The notes under the pieces: model-generated
What the model was told of the DNA's origin: nothing
Seen by the model: the letters and a program-made list of their open reading frames with translations, nothing else
Database searches by the model: none
Translations under genes and position numbers: made by a program
Part shown: piece by piece, positions 9,839 to 18,481 of the stretch
Layout: each line of letters opens with the position of its first letter
How positions within the stretch are numbered: the stretch's first letter is position 1
Assembly: GCF_000027225.1 (NCBI RefSeq)
Contig: NC_013892.1
Location: 1,178,001-1,242,000 of the forward strand
Direction: 5' to 3'
Length of the DNA: 64,000 nucleotides
From: Xenorhabdus bovienii SS-2004
Lineage (GTDB): Bacteria > Pseudomonadota > Gammaproteobacteria > Enterobacterales > Enterobacteriaceae

Positions 9839-10713
9839 CAGTATCCTTTGGTTTTTTCTACATCATGATATTCCTCGCAAGCCTGCAAGGTATTTTGAAT
9901 CAATGTCGCGACGGTCATCGGGCCAACTCCGCCCGGAACAGGAGAAATCCAACTGGCGCGTTCGGATGCACTATCGAAATCCACATCGCCAATGACTTTA
10001 CCATTTTCCAGACGATTGATGCCGACATCAATCACAATAGCGCCGGGTTTAATCCATTCGCCGGGAATGAAATTCGGTTTACCGACCGCTACGACCAGTA
10101 AATCAGCTTGTTCAACATGCTGGCGTAAGTTTTTGGTAAAACGATGCGTCACCGTCGTAGTACAGCCAGCCAACAGCAGTTCAAGGCTCATTGGACGCCC
10201 AACGATATTGGAAGCCCCAATGATGACCGCATGCAGCCCGTAGGTATTGATATTGCAGCGCTCAAGCAGCGTCACGATCCCGCGAGGAGTGCAGGGGCGC
10301 AGCTTTGGAGCACGCTGGCACAGGCGGCCAATATTGTAAGGGTGGAAACCATCCACATCTTTATCAGGATGAATGCGTTCCAGTACTTTGACATTATCAA
10401 TGCCGGCAGGTAGGGGAAGTTGAACTAAAATGCCGTCGATCTCCGGATCTTCGTTCAAGTTATCAATTAGGGAAAGTAATTCGGCTTCGCTGGTGATGTC
10501 TGGCAAGTCGTAAGAGCGGGAAGTAAAACCGACTTCCTCACAGGCACGGCGTTTGCTCGCGACATAAATTTGGGAGGCCGGATTTTCTCCGACTAAAACA
10601 ACGGCAAGACCTGGAGCACGTCTTCCAGCGGCGATTCGTTGCCTGACTTTTTCTGCAACTTCGCTTCTGATTGTCTGCGCAATCGTTTTCCCATCAATAA
10701 TTTTTGCTGACAT
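9838..10713 (-). CDS. folD: Bifunctional methylenetetrahydrofolate dehydrogenase/cyclohydrolase FolD
   Basis: 291 residues, full length. It interconverts 5,10-methylene-, methenyl- and 10-formyl-tetrahydrofolate with NADP. Family residues are in place: Tyr50 and Lys54 in YVASKRR, Gln98 in ILVQLPLP, Asp121 in KDVDGFHP, the nucleotide-binding turn GASNIVGRP at 166-174, and [10 protein letters not shown] near the end. Housekeeping gene; it fixes this locus as the folD-argU integration hotspot known in enterobacteria. Confidence 0.98.
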   Translation of the reverse strand: MSAKIIDGKTIAQTIRSEVAEKVRQRIAAGRRAPGLAVVLVGENPASQIYVASKRRACEEVGFTSRSYDLPDITSEAELLSLIDNLNEDPEIDGILVQLPLPAGIDNVKVLERIHPDKDVDGFHPYNIGRLCQRAPKLRPCTPRGIVTLLERCNINTYGLHAVIIGASNIVGRPMSLELLLAGCTTTVTHRFTKNLRQHVEQADLLVVAVGKPNFIPGEWIKPGAIVIDVGINRLENGKVIGDVDFDSASERASWISPVPGGVGPMTVATLIQNTLQACEEYHDVEKTKGY

Positions 10714-10824
10714 GTATTTAAGATTCCATCATCGAGTATAGGAATAGGCGCTATTTTGTCAGAACATGAATCATCTGTCAGTTTTATTGATAATCATAAA
10801 ATGAGCATATGAACAAAAAGCCCA

Positions 10825-10852
10825 TTGACTCAGCCCAGTATGCACGTATAAT
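10825..10852 (+). promoter_or_regulatory. argU promoter
   Basis: TTGACT at 10825-10830 and TATAAT at 10847-10852 with a 16-base spacer, followed by a GC-containing discriminator, 40 bases before the tRNA. Near-consensus sigma-70 promoter. Confidence 0.8.
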
Positions 10853-10892
10853 CCCGTGCTCATCAACGCATTAACGTGTTCTCATCTCGTAT

Positions 10893-10969
10893 GCGCCCTT
10901 AGCTCAGTTGGATAGAGCAACGGCCTTCTAAGCCGTAGGTCACAGGTTCGAATCCTGTAGGGCGTACCA
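10893..10969 (+). tRNA. argU: tRNA-Arg (anticodon UCU)
   Basis: A 77-base cloverleaf with acceptor GCGCCCT paired to AGGGCGT, anticodon stem ACGGC/GCCGT around loop CTTCTAA (anticodon TCT), T-loop TTCGAAT and an encoded CCA. The 3' portion from the anticodon loop on is supplied by the prophage att core, which keeps the gene functional after integration. Neighbour of folD, as argU is in E. coli, where it is the DLP12 site. Confidence 0.97.
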
Positions 10970-10970
10970 T
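10925..10970 (+). repeat. attL core
   Basis: 46 bases from the anticodon loop of argU through CCAT, identical to 63284-63329. The integrase gene starts 20 bases to the right. The complete tRNA lies on this side. Confidence 0.93.
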
Positions 10971-10990
10971 TTAAAATCAAGAACTTACAC

Positions 10991-12148
10991 CTACTTTGCA
11001 ACTACAATTTTTCCCGACTGGGACGGATTTGGGACGAGATTTCCAAAAAGCTCATCAATTTGACGCGCGTGTTCAGTCAAATGATTAGGTGCTAAATGAG
11101 CATATCGCCTTACCATTTCAATGGATTCCCATCCGCCCATCTCTTGCAAAATTGACAGTGGAACGTCTGACTGAACCAACCAGCTAGCCCACGTATGCCT
11201 CAGATCATGAAATCGGAAATCTTCTATTCCAGCTCGCTTTAATGCGGAATTCCATGCCGTGTTATCATCAACACGCATCTTTCTGATATTAGGCATTACT
11301 ATTCCATCGGGATTAGTTGATGGTTTAGTATGGACGAACACCCACTTATTATGATTTCCTATCTGGGCACGTAACACCCTGCAAGCGGTTTCGTTTAGGG
11401 CTACCCCTATAGCCCTAGCCGATTTACTTTGGTCTGGGTGTATCCATGCTACTTGTCTCTGCATATCAATTTGAGACCATTCAAGATTGATAATGTTTGA
11501 ACGCCTTAATCCCGTTGCCAGTGCGAACTTGACGATTGACTGTAAAGGTTCGGGGCATTCATCAATTAATCTTTGGGCTTCGTGAGGCTCTAACCATCTG
11601 ACACGTTTATCTCTGACGGCTGGAACCTTGATCACGGGTGCTTTCTCTAACCATTTCCAATCTCGTTCAGCCGCCCTTAGCAGAGACTTCATCAATGATA
11701 AGTGTTTTGCTTTGGTCGCTACCGAGACGGAAACTTCTGTATATGCAGGGACTTCTTTTCCTTTTTTCTGGGCTGCTGTAACACGACTTTCCCATCGCTG
11801 CTTAGATTTGCGGTTTCTCATTTTGCTGATTGCCGTATAAATCCTGGCTTCGGTGATATCCTTTAGTCTTACTCCTTCGAAATATTCCAACCAGAACGCC
11901 ATACGGCCTTTATCATCATCCAGTGATTTCTTATCAGCTTTTTCCTCGATCCATCGCAAGCATGCCTCATCAAAGGTCACATCAGGGAAATCACCCAACC
12001 TTTCTATGCGCCATAATTCGGCCTTTCTTCGGTCGTGCAACTCCTGAGCTTGCTTTTTGTCCGTTGTCCCAAGAGACTCCTTAATTCTTTTGCCGCTTGG
12101 CGTCGTGTAGTTCCCATACCACGTATTTCCTCTACGGAAGATTGACAT
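10991..12148 (-). CDS. int: Tyrosine-recombinase integrase
   Basis: 385 residues. An N-terminal arm-binding AP2-like domain ([17 protein letters not shown]), a core-binding domain (about 60-165) and a catalytic domain with Arg215 in ATGLRRSN, His314-Arg317 in HDLRHTW, Trp340 in GGWES and the nucleophile Tyr349 in [10 protein letters not shown]. The start at 12148 has AGGAGA upstream. It catalyses insertion at and excision from argU. It ends 21 bases from the att core. Its 3' end contains one copy of a 20-base motif that recurs near attR. Confidence 0.96.
   Translation of the reverse strand: MSIFRRGNTWYGNYTTPSGKRIKESLGTTDKKQAQELHDRRKAELWRIERLGDFPDVTFDEACLRWIEEKADKKSLDDDKGRMAFWLEYFEGVRLKDITEARIYTAISKMRNRKSKQRWESRVTAAQKKGKEVPAYTEVSVSVATKAKHLSLMKSLLRAAERDWKWLEKAPVIKVPAVRDKRVRWLEPHEAQRLIDECPEPLQSIVKFALATGLRRSNIINLEWSQIDMQRQVAWIHPDQSKSARAIGVALNETACRVLRAQIGNHNKWVFVHTKPSTNPDGIVMPNIRKMRVDDNTAWNSALKRAGIEDFRFHDLRHTWASWLVQSDVPLSILQEMGGWESIEMVRRYAHLAPNHLTEHARQIDELFGNLVPNPSQSGKIVVAK
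11019..11038. repeat. Candidate arm-type integrase site, left copy
   Basis: The pattern TGGGACRGATYTGGGACRRG occurs here inside the 3' end of int and again at 63159-63178 near attR. Each copy holds a tandem TGGGAC. Position on both sides of the core is what arm-type sites show; no protein data. Confidence 0.45.
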
Positions 12149-12405
12149 TGTTTATCTCCTTTCTCTGTCGCATCTACCGAGCTCACAATCACAGTTTGGA
12201 TCGGATTGTTGATTGCTGCAATACATGCGGCGCGTGTAAATAAATAAGGTGAGTTTGGCTTGGTGGGGTTCTTCTTGGTGTAGGCTATTTTACCTATCTG
12301 ACACCATAGGGATAATGTGTCCACATCAATCCCTATGAGCGCTGCTGCTTTTTTTCTGGATAAGGTTATGCTTTCTATCTCATTATTATCAGTGATGAGT
12401 CTCAT
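12004..12405 (-). CDS. Excisionase-like helix-turn-helix protein overlapping int
   Basis: 133 residues. The N-terminal half, [20 protein letters not shown], is a MerR/excisionase-type winged helix-turn-helix; the C-terminal tail is strongly basic. The last 145 bases overlap the start of int in another frame, with the int ribosome site inside this gene, like lambda xis-int. Likely a recombination directionality factor or regulator of int. Confidence 0.65.
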   Translation of the reverse strand: MRLITDNNEIESITLSRKKAAALIGIDVDTLSLWCQIGKIAYTKKNPTKPNSPYLFTRAACIAAINNPIQTVIVSSVDATEKGDKQCQSSVEEIRGMGTTRRQAAKELRSLLGQRTKSKLRSCTTEERPNYGA

Positions 12406-12623
12406 TGCTTCATCTCCTTATCAATCATATCTACGTAGTATCGCAGCCACATCACAGGCAAGAATTTGCTCTTTTGATGTGGCGACATAGCGGTTTCAAA
12501 TCGGGGTAGGTGTTTGGTGAGTATTGTTGCTGTTTGCTGGGCTGTTCGTTTTTTGTGCTGCTTAAGTTCTTTCAGGCGCTCCCTTGCCACCTGTCGTCTT
12601 CCGTTCTCGAATTCGTTAGTCAT
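12402..12623 (-). CDS. Small basic protein of unknown function
   Basis: 73 residues, rich in Lys/Arg/Gln in the first half (RQVARERLKELKQHKKRTAQ). Overlaps the next gene by an ATGA junction. No family recognised. Position in the int-proximal end of the PL operon. Confidence 0.6.
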   Translation of the reverse strand: MTNEFENGRRQVARERLKELKQHKKRTAQQTATILTKHLPRFETAMSPHQKSKFLPVMWLRYYVDMIDKEMKQ

Positions 12624-12792
12624 GGATGGTTACGGTGATATCTCCCGTTTCTATTCCCTGAAATCCAGAGTTTTCTAAAATAACCTTGGCGTCATTCTGA
12701 ATTAATGATTGGTATTCAAATTCCGGAGAGAGATAATCGCCACCAATATACTCCTGAACCTCTTTGTTATTCATCTCGATAGTTACTTTCAT
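12616..12792 (-). CDS. Small hypothetical protein (58 aa)
   Basis: ATG at 12792, TAA at 12616, 58 acidic residues starting MKVTIEMNNKEVQEYIGG. It overlaps the Dam gene stop by 4 bases and the following start by 8, filling what would otherwise be a gap. That coupling is the main support. Function unknown. Confidence 0.6.
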   Translation of the reverse strand: MKVTIEMNNKEVQEYIGGDYLSPEFEYQSLIQNDAKVILENSGFQGIETGDITVTIHD

Positions 12793-13325
12793 GCTATTTT
12801 CCTCAAATGTTCGTTACCGATATCGAATAGATAATCTTTATCTACCGTGGTTATTGTTTTGCGTGGGGTAATAAACGGCCTCCAAATTAAAAGCATGGAG
12901 CCTTTTGTATTGGAATTTTTCTTTCTCTGTTCCACTGGCACAAATTGAATTCGACCACCCGTTATTAATCTGACCTCATCAACCGTTTGCATTGCCAATT
13001 TAAACCAGCCTACTGAGGTATCATTGGGGACGAGCATCACAATAGACTGGCATTGCTTCCTGCATTCAATGGCTGCTTTCTCTACCCACGGCGTAATCTT
13101 GGAATAGGGTGGATTACAGAATATAGAGCCGTAACTTTCCCAATCACACTCCAGTGCATTATCTCGTTCCGTGAGATAGTGGCTGCACAGGGTATTTTGA
13201 GCATCAGCGGCGGCATCTAGTTTGAATTTAAATTCTAAATTGAGTGCTGTAAATAAAGGAAGTGGAGTTTGCCAGAGGTCGCGTAGTTCTTTTGGAGTGT
13301 TACTTCCTCCGAAATCAGTTTTCAT
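12789..13325 (-). CDS. dam: Phage DNA N-6-adenine methyltransferase (Dam family)
   Basis: 178 residues. The motif CNPPYS at 70-75 is the catalytic (D/N)PPY of adenine-N6 methylases; LDAAADAQNTLCSHYLT near 36-52 matches the phage Dam family start. It uses S-adenosylmethionine to methylate adenine in DNA, probably to shield phage DNA from restriction or to copy host GATC marks. Lies among small early genes of the PL operon. Confidence 0.88.
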   Translation of the reverse strand: MKTDFGGSNTPKELRDLWQTPLPLFTALNLEFKFKLDAAADAQNTLCSHYLTERDNALECDWESYGSIFCNPPYSKITPWVEKAAIECRKQCQSIVMLVPNDTSVGWFKLAMQTVDEVRLITGGRIQFVPVEQRKKNSNTKGSMLLIWRPFITPRKTITTVDKDYLFDIGNEHLRKIA

Positions 13326-13569
13326 CTTCTAAACTCTCAATGGCATCCCAAACATCAGAGCCTCTGATATCCTCAAATGCCTGAATAGCCATCTCAAAAA
13401 CTGATTGTTCTTGCGGGTGAGGAGATTTCCAATATTCAAAACCATCCCGATGCTGATATCCCATAATATTATAAAATTTACCTGCCAATTTAATTGCAGC
13501 ATTGACTAATTCACGGTCGGTCATCACATCATCATTCTTGTTTGTCATTTCTCCGCCTATCCCGCTCAT
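13315..13569 (-). CDS. Hypothetical phage protein
   Basis: From the ATG at 13569 (GGGGAGG a few bases upstream) 84 residues; an ATG at 13548 is the other likely start. Contains RELVNAAIKLAGKFYNIMGY and WKSPHPQEQSVFEMA. Looks like a small phage regulatory or adaptor protein; no family recognised. Overlaps the dam start and the broken zinc-finger gene upstream. Confidence 0.6.
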   Translation of the reverse strand: MSGIGGEMTNKNDDVMTDRELVNAAIKLAGKFYNIMGYQHRDGFEYWKSPHPQEQSVFEMAIQAFEDIRGSDVWDAIESLEDEN

Positions 13570-13732
13570 AATCCTCCCCGCACTCCCGGCTACAGAATGC
13601 ACCGTGTGTTGCTGGCTCAGTCTCACACTATCGGCACATCCCGTTGATACTGGTTAGTGGTGGTGGTCGGTTCTGGAGCGCATGGGATATATTCAGCCCA
13701 TTTAAATCGTTAGCTGTGTCGATAATATCCAT
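13532..13732 (-). pseudogene. TraR/DksA-like C4 zinc-finger protein with in-frame amber codon
   Basis: Read from the ATG at 13732 to the TGA at 13532 the frame is 66 codons with one TAG at codon 35 (13628-13630). The residues around it, MCR-stop-CETEPATHG and FCSRECGEDYERD, give the four cysteines of a TraR/DksA-type zinc finger, so the stop sits inside the metal site. CAG (Gln) to TAG is a single change. Either an inactivated gene or one read through in an amber-suppressing host. Confidence 0.7.
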
Positions 13733-13741
13733 GATGGTTCT

Positions 13742-14158
13742 CTATTTGTTGGGGTGGCGGTAGAGGGGGAATATTTCGTCAGCAATATCAGGATGCGATT
13801 CATTGTATTCTCTCCATTCGAATACGCGTTCCGGTAGATCTGTTAAATCCAGAATCCGTTGTATACCTGTATTACGCGCCCACGCCACAGGCTCCATATT
13901 TTCATATTCAGATAATTTCGATTGCAGTTTGATAATTCCATCAACTAATGCACATGTTGTTGAGCCATTTATATCAGCTAATTTATGCCAGTCCGCATCA
14001 TCCTGATGGTACGCATTAATAATAATCTCATAATCAGCGAGACGTTTTAATAATTCCAATAATTCTTTACCTTCTAATTCAGTAAATCTAATATTTTCAA
14101 AATTAGTCAATTGTTTTTTTATTCGGTTTTGTAACCGCTCAATCATATCTTTGCTCAT
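13742..14158 (-). CDS. Ea22-like hypothetical early protein
   Basis: 138 residues from the ATG at 14158, which has GAAGGAG upstream. A helical N-terminal part is followed by EPVAWARNTG and a C-terminal FPLYRHP, a layout common in Ea22-type proteins of lambdoid phages. Function unknown; early PL operon. Confidence 0.65.
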   Translation of the reverse strand: MSKDMIERLQNRIKKQLTNFENIRFTELEGKELLELLKRLADYEIIINAYHQDDADWHKLADINGSTTCALVDGIIKLQSKLSEYENMEPVAWARNTGIQRILDLTDLPERVFEWREYNESHPDIADEIFPLYRHPNK

Positions 14159-14327
14159 TATTATCTCCTTCAAGTTTCTCTATTATATAAAAATCATTAG
14201 CGCCACATTTTGGACAAACAGAAATTAACCATGTTGGAAATTCAGGGTCTGGAACTTTAATTCGATCATTTTCATAATGAATATGTTTACATTTGCGTTT
14301 AGCGCATTCTATTTTGTCATTTCTCAT
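14139..14327 (-). CDS. Small zinc-ribbon protein
   Basis: 62 residues with CAKRKC near the start and CPKCG at about 38-42. The start MRNDKIEC lies in a 7-bp tandem repeat that contains several ATGs. Overlaps the next gene by 20 bases. Role unknown. Confidence 0.6.
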   Translation of the reverse strand: MRNDKIECAKRKCKHIHYENDRIKVPDPEFPTWLISVCPKCGANDFYIIEKLEGDNNEQRYD

Positions 14328-14351
14328 TTCTCATTTCTCATTTCTCATTTC
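14317..14351 (-). repeat. Five tandem 7-bp units over a start codon
   Basis: On the coding strand the unit is GAAATGA, five times without a break. Each unit carries an ATG; since 7 is not a multiple of 3, unit number changes which ATG is in frame behind the upstream GGAG. Confidence 0.85.
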
Positions 14352-14361
14352 TGATTCTCCT

Positions 14362-14655
14362 TTAATAAACAGTAATGTATTGCCCGCAGTCGTTGCAGCA
14401 ATATTCGTTAATATAACGTCCATCCTCCCCCCAATCATTAGAGCCACATCTACAGTGCAGAATTCGGATATGTTTCTCAGGAATGGTTATTGGAGCAAAT
14501 TTCTCAACTGACATTTCATTATCAAAATGATAGCCATTGATTTTTATTTTATTTATATTTCCGTTTCTGGTTGCATAATAAAAATATACGTCGCTAGTGG
14601 TTTTCATTGTAGTTGATTGGTATACATCTGAATTAGTCATAACATCATTGTTCAT
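14362..14655 (-). CDS. Zinc-ribbon hypothetical protein
   Basis: 97 residues. CRCGSNDWGEDGRYINEYCC followed by NDCGQ forms a four-cysteine ribbon at the C-terminus. AGAGG precedes the start. No family recognised; one of three cysteine-rich small proteins in a row. Confidence 0.6.
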   Translation of the reverse strand: MNNDVMTNSDVYQSTTMKTTSDVYFYYATRNGNINKIKINGYHFDNEMSVEKFAPITIPEKHIRILHCRCGSNDWGEDGRYINEYCCNDCGQYITVY

Positions 14656-14661
14656 TTTTCG

Positions 14662-14862
14662 CTATCCTCTAAAAATCAGGGTTCCTGCTGCCAGATCACG
14701 TTTTACTATTTGTCTCAATACCCTGTCTCGCCGAGATTGAGTCATTTTAAAACGACGCCGATGGGGTTTATTTCGGGTGTTTTTCCAATATTTTCTATAT
14801 CGTGCGTAGTGCGAATCATAAACGCGTTTCAATAACTCACTGGCTGTTGTCAGTTTTTTCAT
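14662..14862 (-). CDS. Small basic hypothetical protein
   Basis: 66 residues, about one third Arg/Lys (SHYARYRKYWKNTRNKPHRR). It overlaps the upstream zinc-finger gene by 4 bases. Charge suggests nucleic-acid binding; no family recognised. Confidence 0.6.
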   Translation of the reverse strand: MKKLTTASELLKRVYDSHYARYRKYWKNTRNKPHRRRFKMTQSRRDRVLRQIVKRDLAAGTLIFRG

Positions 14863-15284
14863 TTAAACTCCCTGCATATATTGGTTGCCCGTTGGCACAT
14901 CTCGGCACTGAACCAGCCGAAATGACATTTCCTGAAACTAATTCCCAGCCTCCATGCCAGCCATCGATAGGCCTCCGTGCGTTCAAAATTCCCTCTCTTT
15001 CGCATATCCTCAAATTCCTGTTTACCGCTCCGCCTCGCTCTCCGTGTCGGTTCATCAGCCAGATATCCCAATGGAATATTGGTTTCTGGGTGCATCCCCA
15101 CGCGCGCATCGCATGACCAGCAGACATAGAGCCACGGCCAACGACTACGAACCTCCCCAAACACCTCCATGTGATGGGCTATTGTGACGTGACCGCAGCA
15201 ATAGCGGCATTTGGTGGGGATGGGGAGCGGGTCATTGACTCGCCGAATTGCTCTGGGGTTTGAGTTCCATGGGGTGAACTGCAT
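14859..15284 (-). CDS. DUF3268-like zinc-finger protein
   Basis: 141 residues, start preceded by GGGAGG. Two knuckles, CRYCCG and CWSCDARVGMH, with PLGYLADEPTRRARR after them, match the phage zinc-finger family DUF3268. Many lambdoid phages carry one in the early left operon. Function not known. Confidence 0.78.
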   Translation of the reverse strand: MQFTPWNSNPRAIRRVNDPLPIPTKCRYCCGHVTIAHHMEVFGEVRSRWPWLYVCWSCDARVGMHPETNIPLGYLADEPTRRARRSGKQEFEDMRKRGNFERTEAYRWLAWRLGISFRKCHFGWFSAEMCQRATNICREFK

Positions 15285-15354
15285 GTTGTGTCCTCCCGAA
15301 TTTTGGTTGTAACACTCCTCCCGCCACTGAGGTAGCGTTAGTTAATGGGTGGGG

Positions 15355-16206
15355 TTAAAATAGGTCTAGCTGAAATATTTCGCAGGATTCGGAGCAGGAA
15401 CCGGTATCAAATCGCTGGGCTGCAATCATATCCTGATAGATGTTTTGGTAATCGACATCCGAATACATTTTGGCGATACCATCCAATGACATGTGGCCTC
15501 GGTACATAATTTCACGATCGGTTTTTCTATGACCATCTCTCACATAAGAGGGGGTTATGCACGTATGTTCAAATACCAGCTTTAATCCCGGCTCATCTTG
15601 ACAGGCCAGCCCTAATTTTTGGCTACTCTTCTTGATGCAGAATACACAGTTGCCAAGATACTCTGGGATCGACAAATCAAACGGCTGATCTTTCCACCAA
15701 TCCAGAATGTCTCGTTTGTCAAAATCCGAGATATCAGCCAGATAACTCACCCCCTCTTTGCGGGTTAATCTCCGTGGCTCATCGGCTCGAATGCCTATCC
15801 ATGTTTGATAATTACCCCGCCCGAAATGGTCATTGCAGTAATCTCTGAATGGCCGCAATTTCAGGCGGTCAGTGCAGAATGCGCCACCGATATAGGGTGT
15901 GCCATATTTTTTAACCATATCTGTAAATGGCTTCAATGCTGGCATCCGTGTTTGGATATCTTTCGGTTCCCAAACTGTATAACCATTCGATACACCCAAC
16001 TGAGGATTGATATCAGCCTGCAATACTATCAGCGGGATATCCCAGAATTTCACGACTTCTCTGACAAATCGGTAGGTCATGGGATGCTCCGCCCCCGTAT
16101 CCATAAACACATAGCGGACATCCTCACCTTGTTTGCGGCGCTGTTCCATCAGATAGACGAGATACGCCGATGTCCTGCCGCCAGAGAATGAGACGACATT
16201 GATCAT
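15355..16206 (-). CDS. PAPS reductase/PP-loop family protein
   Basis: 283 residues. The PP-loop SGGRTSAY at 8-15 and MDTGAEHPMTYRFV mark the phosphoadenosine-phosphosulfate-reductase-like adenylyl-handling fold; FCTDRLKLRPF and CVFCIKKS supply cysteines of the kind used for iron-sulfur or thiol chemistry. It sits between SSB and small zinc proteins in the recombination operon, not near sulfur-assimilation genes. Possible roles are nucleic-acid thiolation or another ATP-driven modification. Family call firm, substrate unknown. Confidence 0.85.
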   Translation of the reverse strand: MINVVSFSGGRTSAYLVYLMEQRRKQGEDVRYVFMDTGAEHPMTYRFVREVVKFWDIPLIVLQADINPQLGVSNGYTVWEPKDIQTRMPALKPFTDMVKKYGTPYIGGAFCTDRLKLRPFRDYCNDHFGRGNYQTWIGIRADEPRRLTRKEGVSYLADISDFDKRDILDWWKDQPFDLSIPEYLGNCVFCIKKSSQKLGLACQDEPGLKLVFEHTCITPSYVRDGHRKTDREIMYRGHMSLDGIAKMYSDVDYQNIYQDMIAAQRFDTGSCSESCEIFQLDLF

Positions 16207-16269
16207 GATTTATGACCTGTTTTAGTTAATGGGTGAATTAGATGTTTCTATTTGGATTGCCGAATGGCG

Positions 16270-16767
16270 CTAGAATGGAATGTCGTCGTCAAAATCCATT
16301 GGTGGAGGTTCTGGTTGCAATTGCTGTCCCTTCGGTTGCTGTGGCGCTCCCCATCCGTGAGATTGTTGCGGTACTCCTGAATACTGCTGCTGGGGCTGCT
16401 GTCCTTGCTGACTTCCCTGTCTATTACTTAGCATCTGCATGGTTCCGCCAATATTTACCGTCACCTCTGTTGTGTATCTGTCCTGTCCCTGTTGATCCTG
16501 CCATTTGCGAGTCTGTAAAGAACCTTCGATATAAACCTGAGAGCCTTTGCGAAGGTATTCACCGGCGACTTCTGCCAGCTTGCCGAATATCACCACTCGG
16601 TGCCATTCGGTTTTCTCTCTCATCTCACCCGATTGTTTATCGCGCCACTGTTCCGATGTTGCCAGAGTAATATTGGCAACTGCGCCGCCATTCGGCATAT
16701 AGCGAACTTCCGGATCCTGTCCCAGATTACCCACTAAAATAACTTTATTTACGCCGCGGCTAGCCAT
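16270..16767 (-). CDS. ssb: Single-stranded DNA-binding protein
   Basis: 165 residues from the ATG at 16767 (GGAGGGG upstream). An OB-fold starting [20 protein letters not shown], a Gln/Pro-rich linker and the acidic tip DFDDDIPF that recruits partner proteins. It coats single-stranded DNA for phage recombination and replication. Overlaps the exo stop, so the two are coupled. Confidence 0.96.
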   Translation of the reverse strand: MASRGVNKVILVGNLGQDPEVRYMPNGGAVANITLATSEQWRDKQSGEMREKTEWHRVVIFGKLAEVAGEYLRKGSQVYIEGSLQTRKWQDQQGQDRYTTEVTVNIGGTMQMLSNRQGSQQGQQPQQQYSGVPQQSHGWGAPQQPKGQQLQPEPPPMDFDDDIPF

Positions 16768-17455
16768 CGTTTCCCCTCCATTGATCACCGAATTTAAATC
16801 CCACTTCGTTTAGGGCGTCGTCCATTTTTTCTATAAATTCCGGTATCAATTCATCGAATTGCTGCATGAATTTCTCATCTCTATCTACTGTGACATAATA
16901 AATTCCCTCTCGCGTCATGCGTGGGTCATAGTTGGCGAAATACCATGAATCTTTTCCAGTGACCCACATGGAGTACTGAATTTGAGCCATGTAATCCGAT
17001 TTAATGGCTTCAAATCCCCCTAAGCGAAATCTCATAAAAACAGCGGTAGTAAACGGGCACTTCAACTCAAGGCCGAGGCCATCGCTACACAGGCCATCGG
17101 GTGAGCATGCTGTCCTGAGCGAATCATCCTTGAACAAAATAGGGGCTTCCATTACATCGACACCAGACACAAATTCAAATGTTGCCCGCGCTGATTCTTC
17201 GTATTCCTTGCCCCATGCCAGTGACTTTGCATTTACTTCAACTACATTCCCTGTGCAGATCTCACCCAGTAACGTGTAGAAATATGTCGCCTTGGTATCT
17301 GTCCATTTTTTGCCGTCTTTTGATTTCGATAACACCTTTCCAGCATCCGAGGCTGTAATAACTCCCAGCCTCAACTTGTGCCAGTCAAACGATCCTTGTT
17401 CAACATTTCTTAAATCAATCCCTGCTCTGGTGAGGACTGACTCATAGCTGACCAT
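16760..17455 (-). CDS. exo: Lambda Red-type 5'-3' exonuclease
   Basis: 231 residues, closely like lambda Exo along its length. Metal-site residues Asp120, Glu130 and Lys132 fall in [19 protein letters not shown], one residue shifted from lambda. [18 protein letters not shown] and [15 protein letters not shown] also match. A toroidal exonuclease that makes 3' tails for annealing. Its annealing partner here is an Erf-type protein in place of Bet. Confidence 0.95.
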   Translation of the reverse strand: MVSYESVLTRAGIDLRNVEQGSFDWHKLRLGVITASDAGKVLSKSKDGKKWTDTKATYFYTLLGEICTGNVVEVNAKSLAWGKEYEESARATFEFVSGVDVMEAPILFKDDSLRTACSPDGLCSDGLGLELKCPFTTAVFMRFRLGGFEAIKSDYMAQIQYSMWVTGKDSWYFANYDPRMTREGIYYVTVDRDEKFMQQFDELIPEFIEKMDDALNEVGFKFGDQWRGNDG

Positions 17456-18224
17456 TGTTTTTTACCTTCTTGGAAAGAAAATCTTCGGCTTTATTAGCCT
17501 CCAGTTCTGATAGATCGTATGGTGAATTTATTTCTCGATTAAAGATTTTCGAGCACAACGGCAGTAAATCATCATCCCATGTTTTATCCATCCCAATAAG
17601 CATGGCGTTAATGCGTTCCATTGTTTTAGCGCTTACTCCATTCGAAGGTGTTGATGAGCTTATTCTCCCATCTATATCTTCATCCGCTGTCGCAATCCCT
17701 AATGCACCTGTTAATGTGTAGCGGCGTAAATACGTGATGGCAGATGCTGATTGCTGAATGCTATTTTTTCCACCTGATTGATCTGGGGTAGACATCATTT
17801 CACATGATTCATAATGCCCTGATTTATGGCTAACTATGCATTTAACGGTAATTACTCCGCTTTCCATTTTTTGTTCAAATCGATAAGACAATCCAAATTT
17901 TTGCAAAAATGGCTTTATCTGCTCTGAGATATCATCCAATGATGCATATTTATATTTAGCCTTGCCTGCTCCAAAATCAGCTTGTTTCAATTTTTTAATG
18001 GTCGGCAGTGCGCTTTGAAATGCTGCCATAGCATCCAAAAATTCCTTTCTTGCCTGTCCCGCTTCCCATTTGGTTTGTAGCTCCAGTAATCGCTCTAACT
18101 TATCAATATCGGCATTTGATGATACAGCCATCTCAATAAGCCGCATTGGAGCTGCTGCTGCATTCCCTGTGGGTTCCGCGACATGGTAATCCTGTTCACG
18201 AGTAACAACCTCTTGCATGCTCAT
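17442..18224 (-). CDS. erf: Erf-family single-strand annealing protein
   Basis: 260 residues from the ATG at 18224, chosen because it overlaps the upstream stop as ATGA. The Erf core lies at about 45-190: [54 protein letters not shown]. It anneals complementary strands in phage recombination and circularisation, as in P22. The C-terminal 70 residues would be the partner-binding tail. Confidence 0.92.
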   Translation of the reverse strand: MSMQEVVTREQDYHVAEPTGNAAAAPMRLIEMAVSSNADIDKLERLLELQTKWEAGQARKEFLDAMAAFQSALPTIKKLKQADFGAGKAKYKYASLDDISEQIKPFLQKFGLSYRFEQKMESGVITVKCIVSHKSGHYESCEMMSTPDQSGGKNSIQQSASAITYLRRYTLTGALGIATADEDIDGRISSSTPSNGVSAKTMERINAMLIGMDKTWDDDLLPLCSKIFNREINSPYDLSELEANKAEDFLSKKVKNNGQL

Positions 18225-18481
18225 ATCCTCTGCTCCTCCACTGTCCGACATACATCAAACAGCCATTCGTGGTATTTATCCATCAGTTCAGAACGTTTAT
18301 CACCCGTTCTTTCTAATAGAGAATTAACCCTATCGGATAGAGTGTTGTCCGGTAAATTACCAAGACGGTCATTTGCCAGTTTATCCAGATCGGTTTCCAG
18401 TGCCTCTTTGTACGCGGCGGCTTCTTCCTCTTGTTCCCATTGCTCATCCTGAGCGCCATAGGGGTTGCGTTCGTATCTCAC
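18221..18481 (-). CDS. Acidic hypothetical protein in recombination operon
   Basis: 86 residues, acidic, helical; NPYGAQDEQWEQEEEAAAYK near the start. Overlaps both neighbours by 4 bases. No family recognised; location between erf and small genes fits a recombination accessory protein. Confidence 0.6.
   Translation of the reverse strand: MRYERNPYGAQDEQWEQEEEAAAYKEALETDLDKLANDRLGNLPDNTLSDRVNSLLERTGDKRSELMDKYHEWLFDVCRTVEEQRI

Noticed and set aside
13803..14006. Plus-strand frames across the leftward early operon
   Set aside because: Opposite to a tightly coupled operon, low-complexity shadows of real genes.
14837..15160. Alternative frame overlapping the DUF3268-like gene
   Set aside because: The zinc-knuckle protein in the other frame is recognisable and has a good ribosome site; both cannot be favoured.
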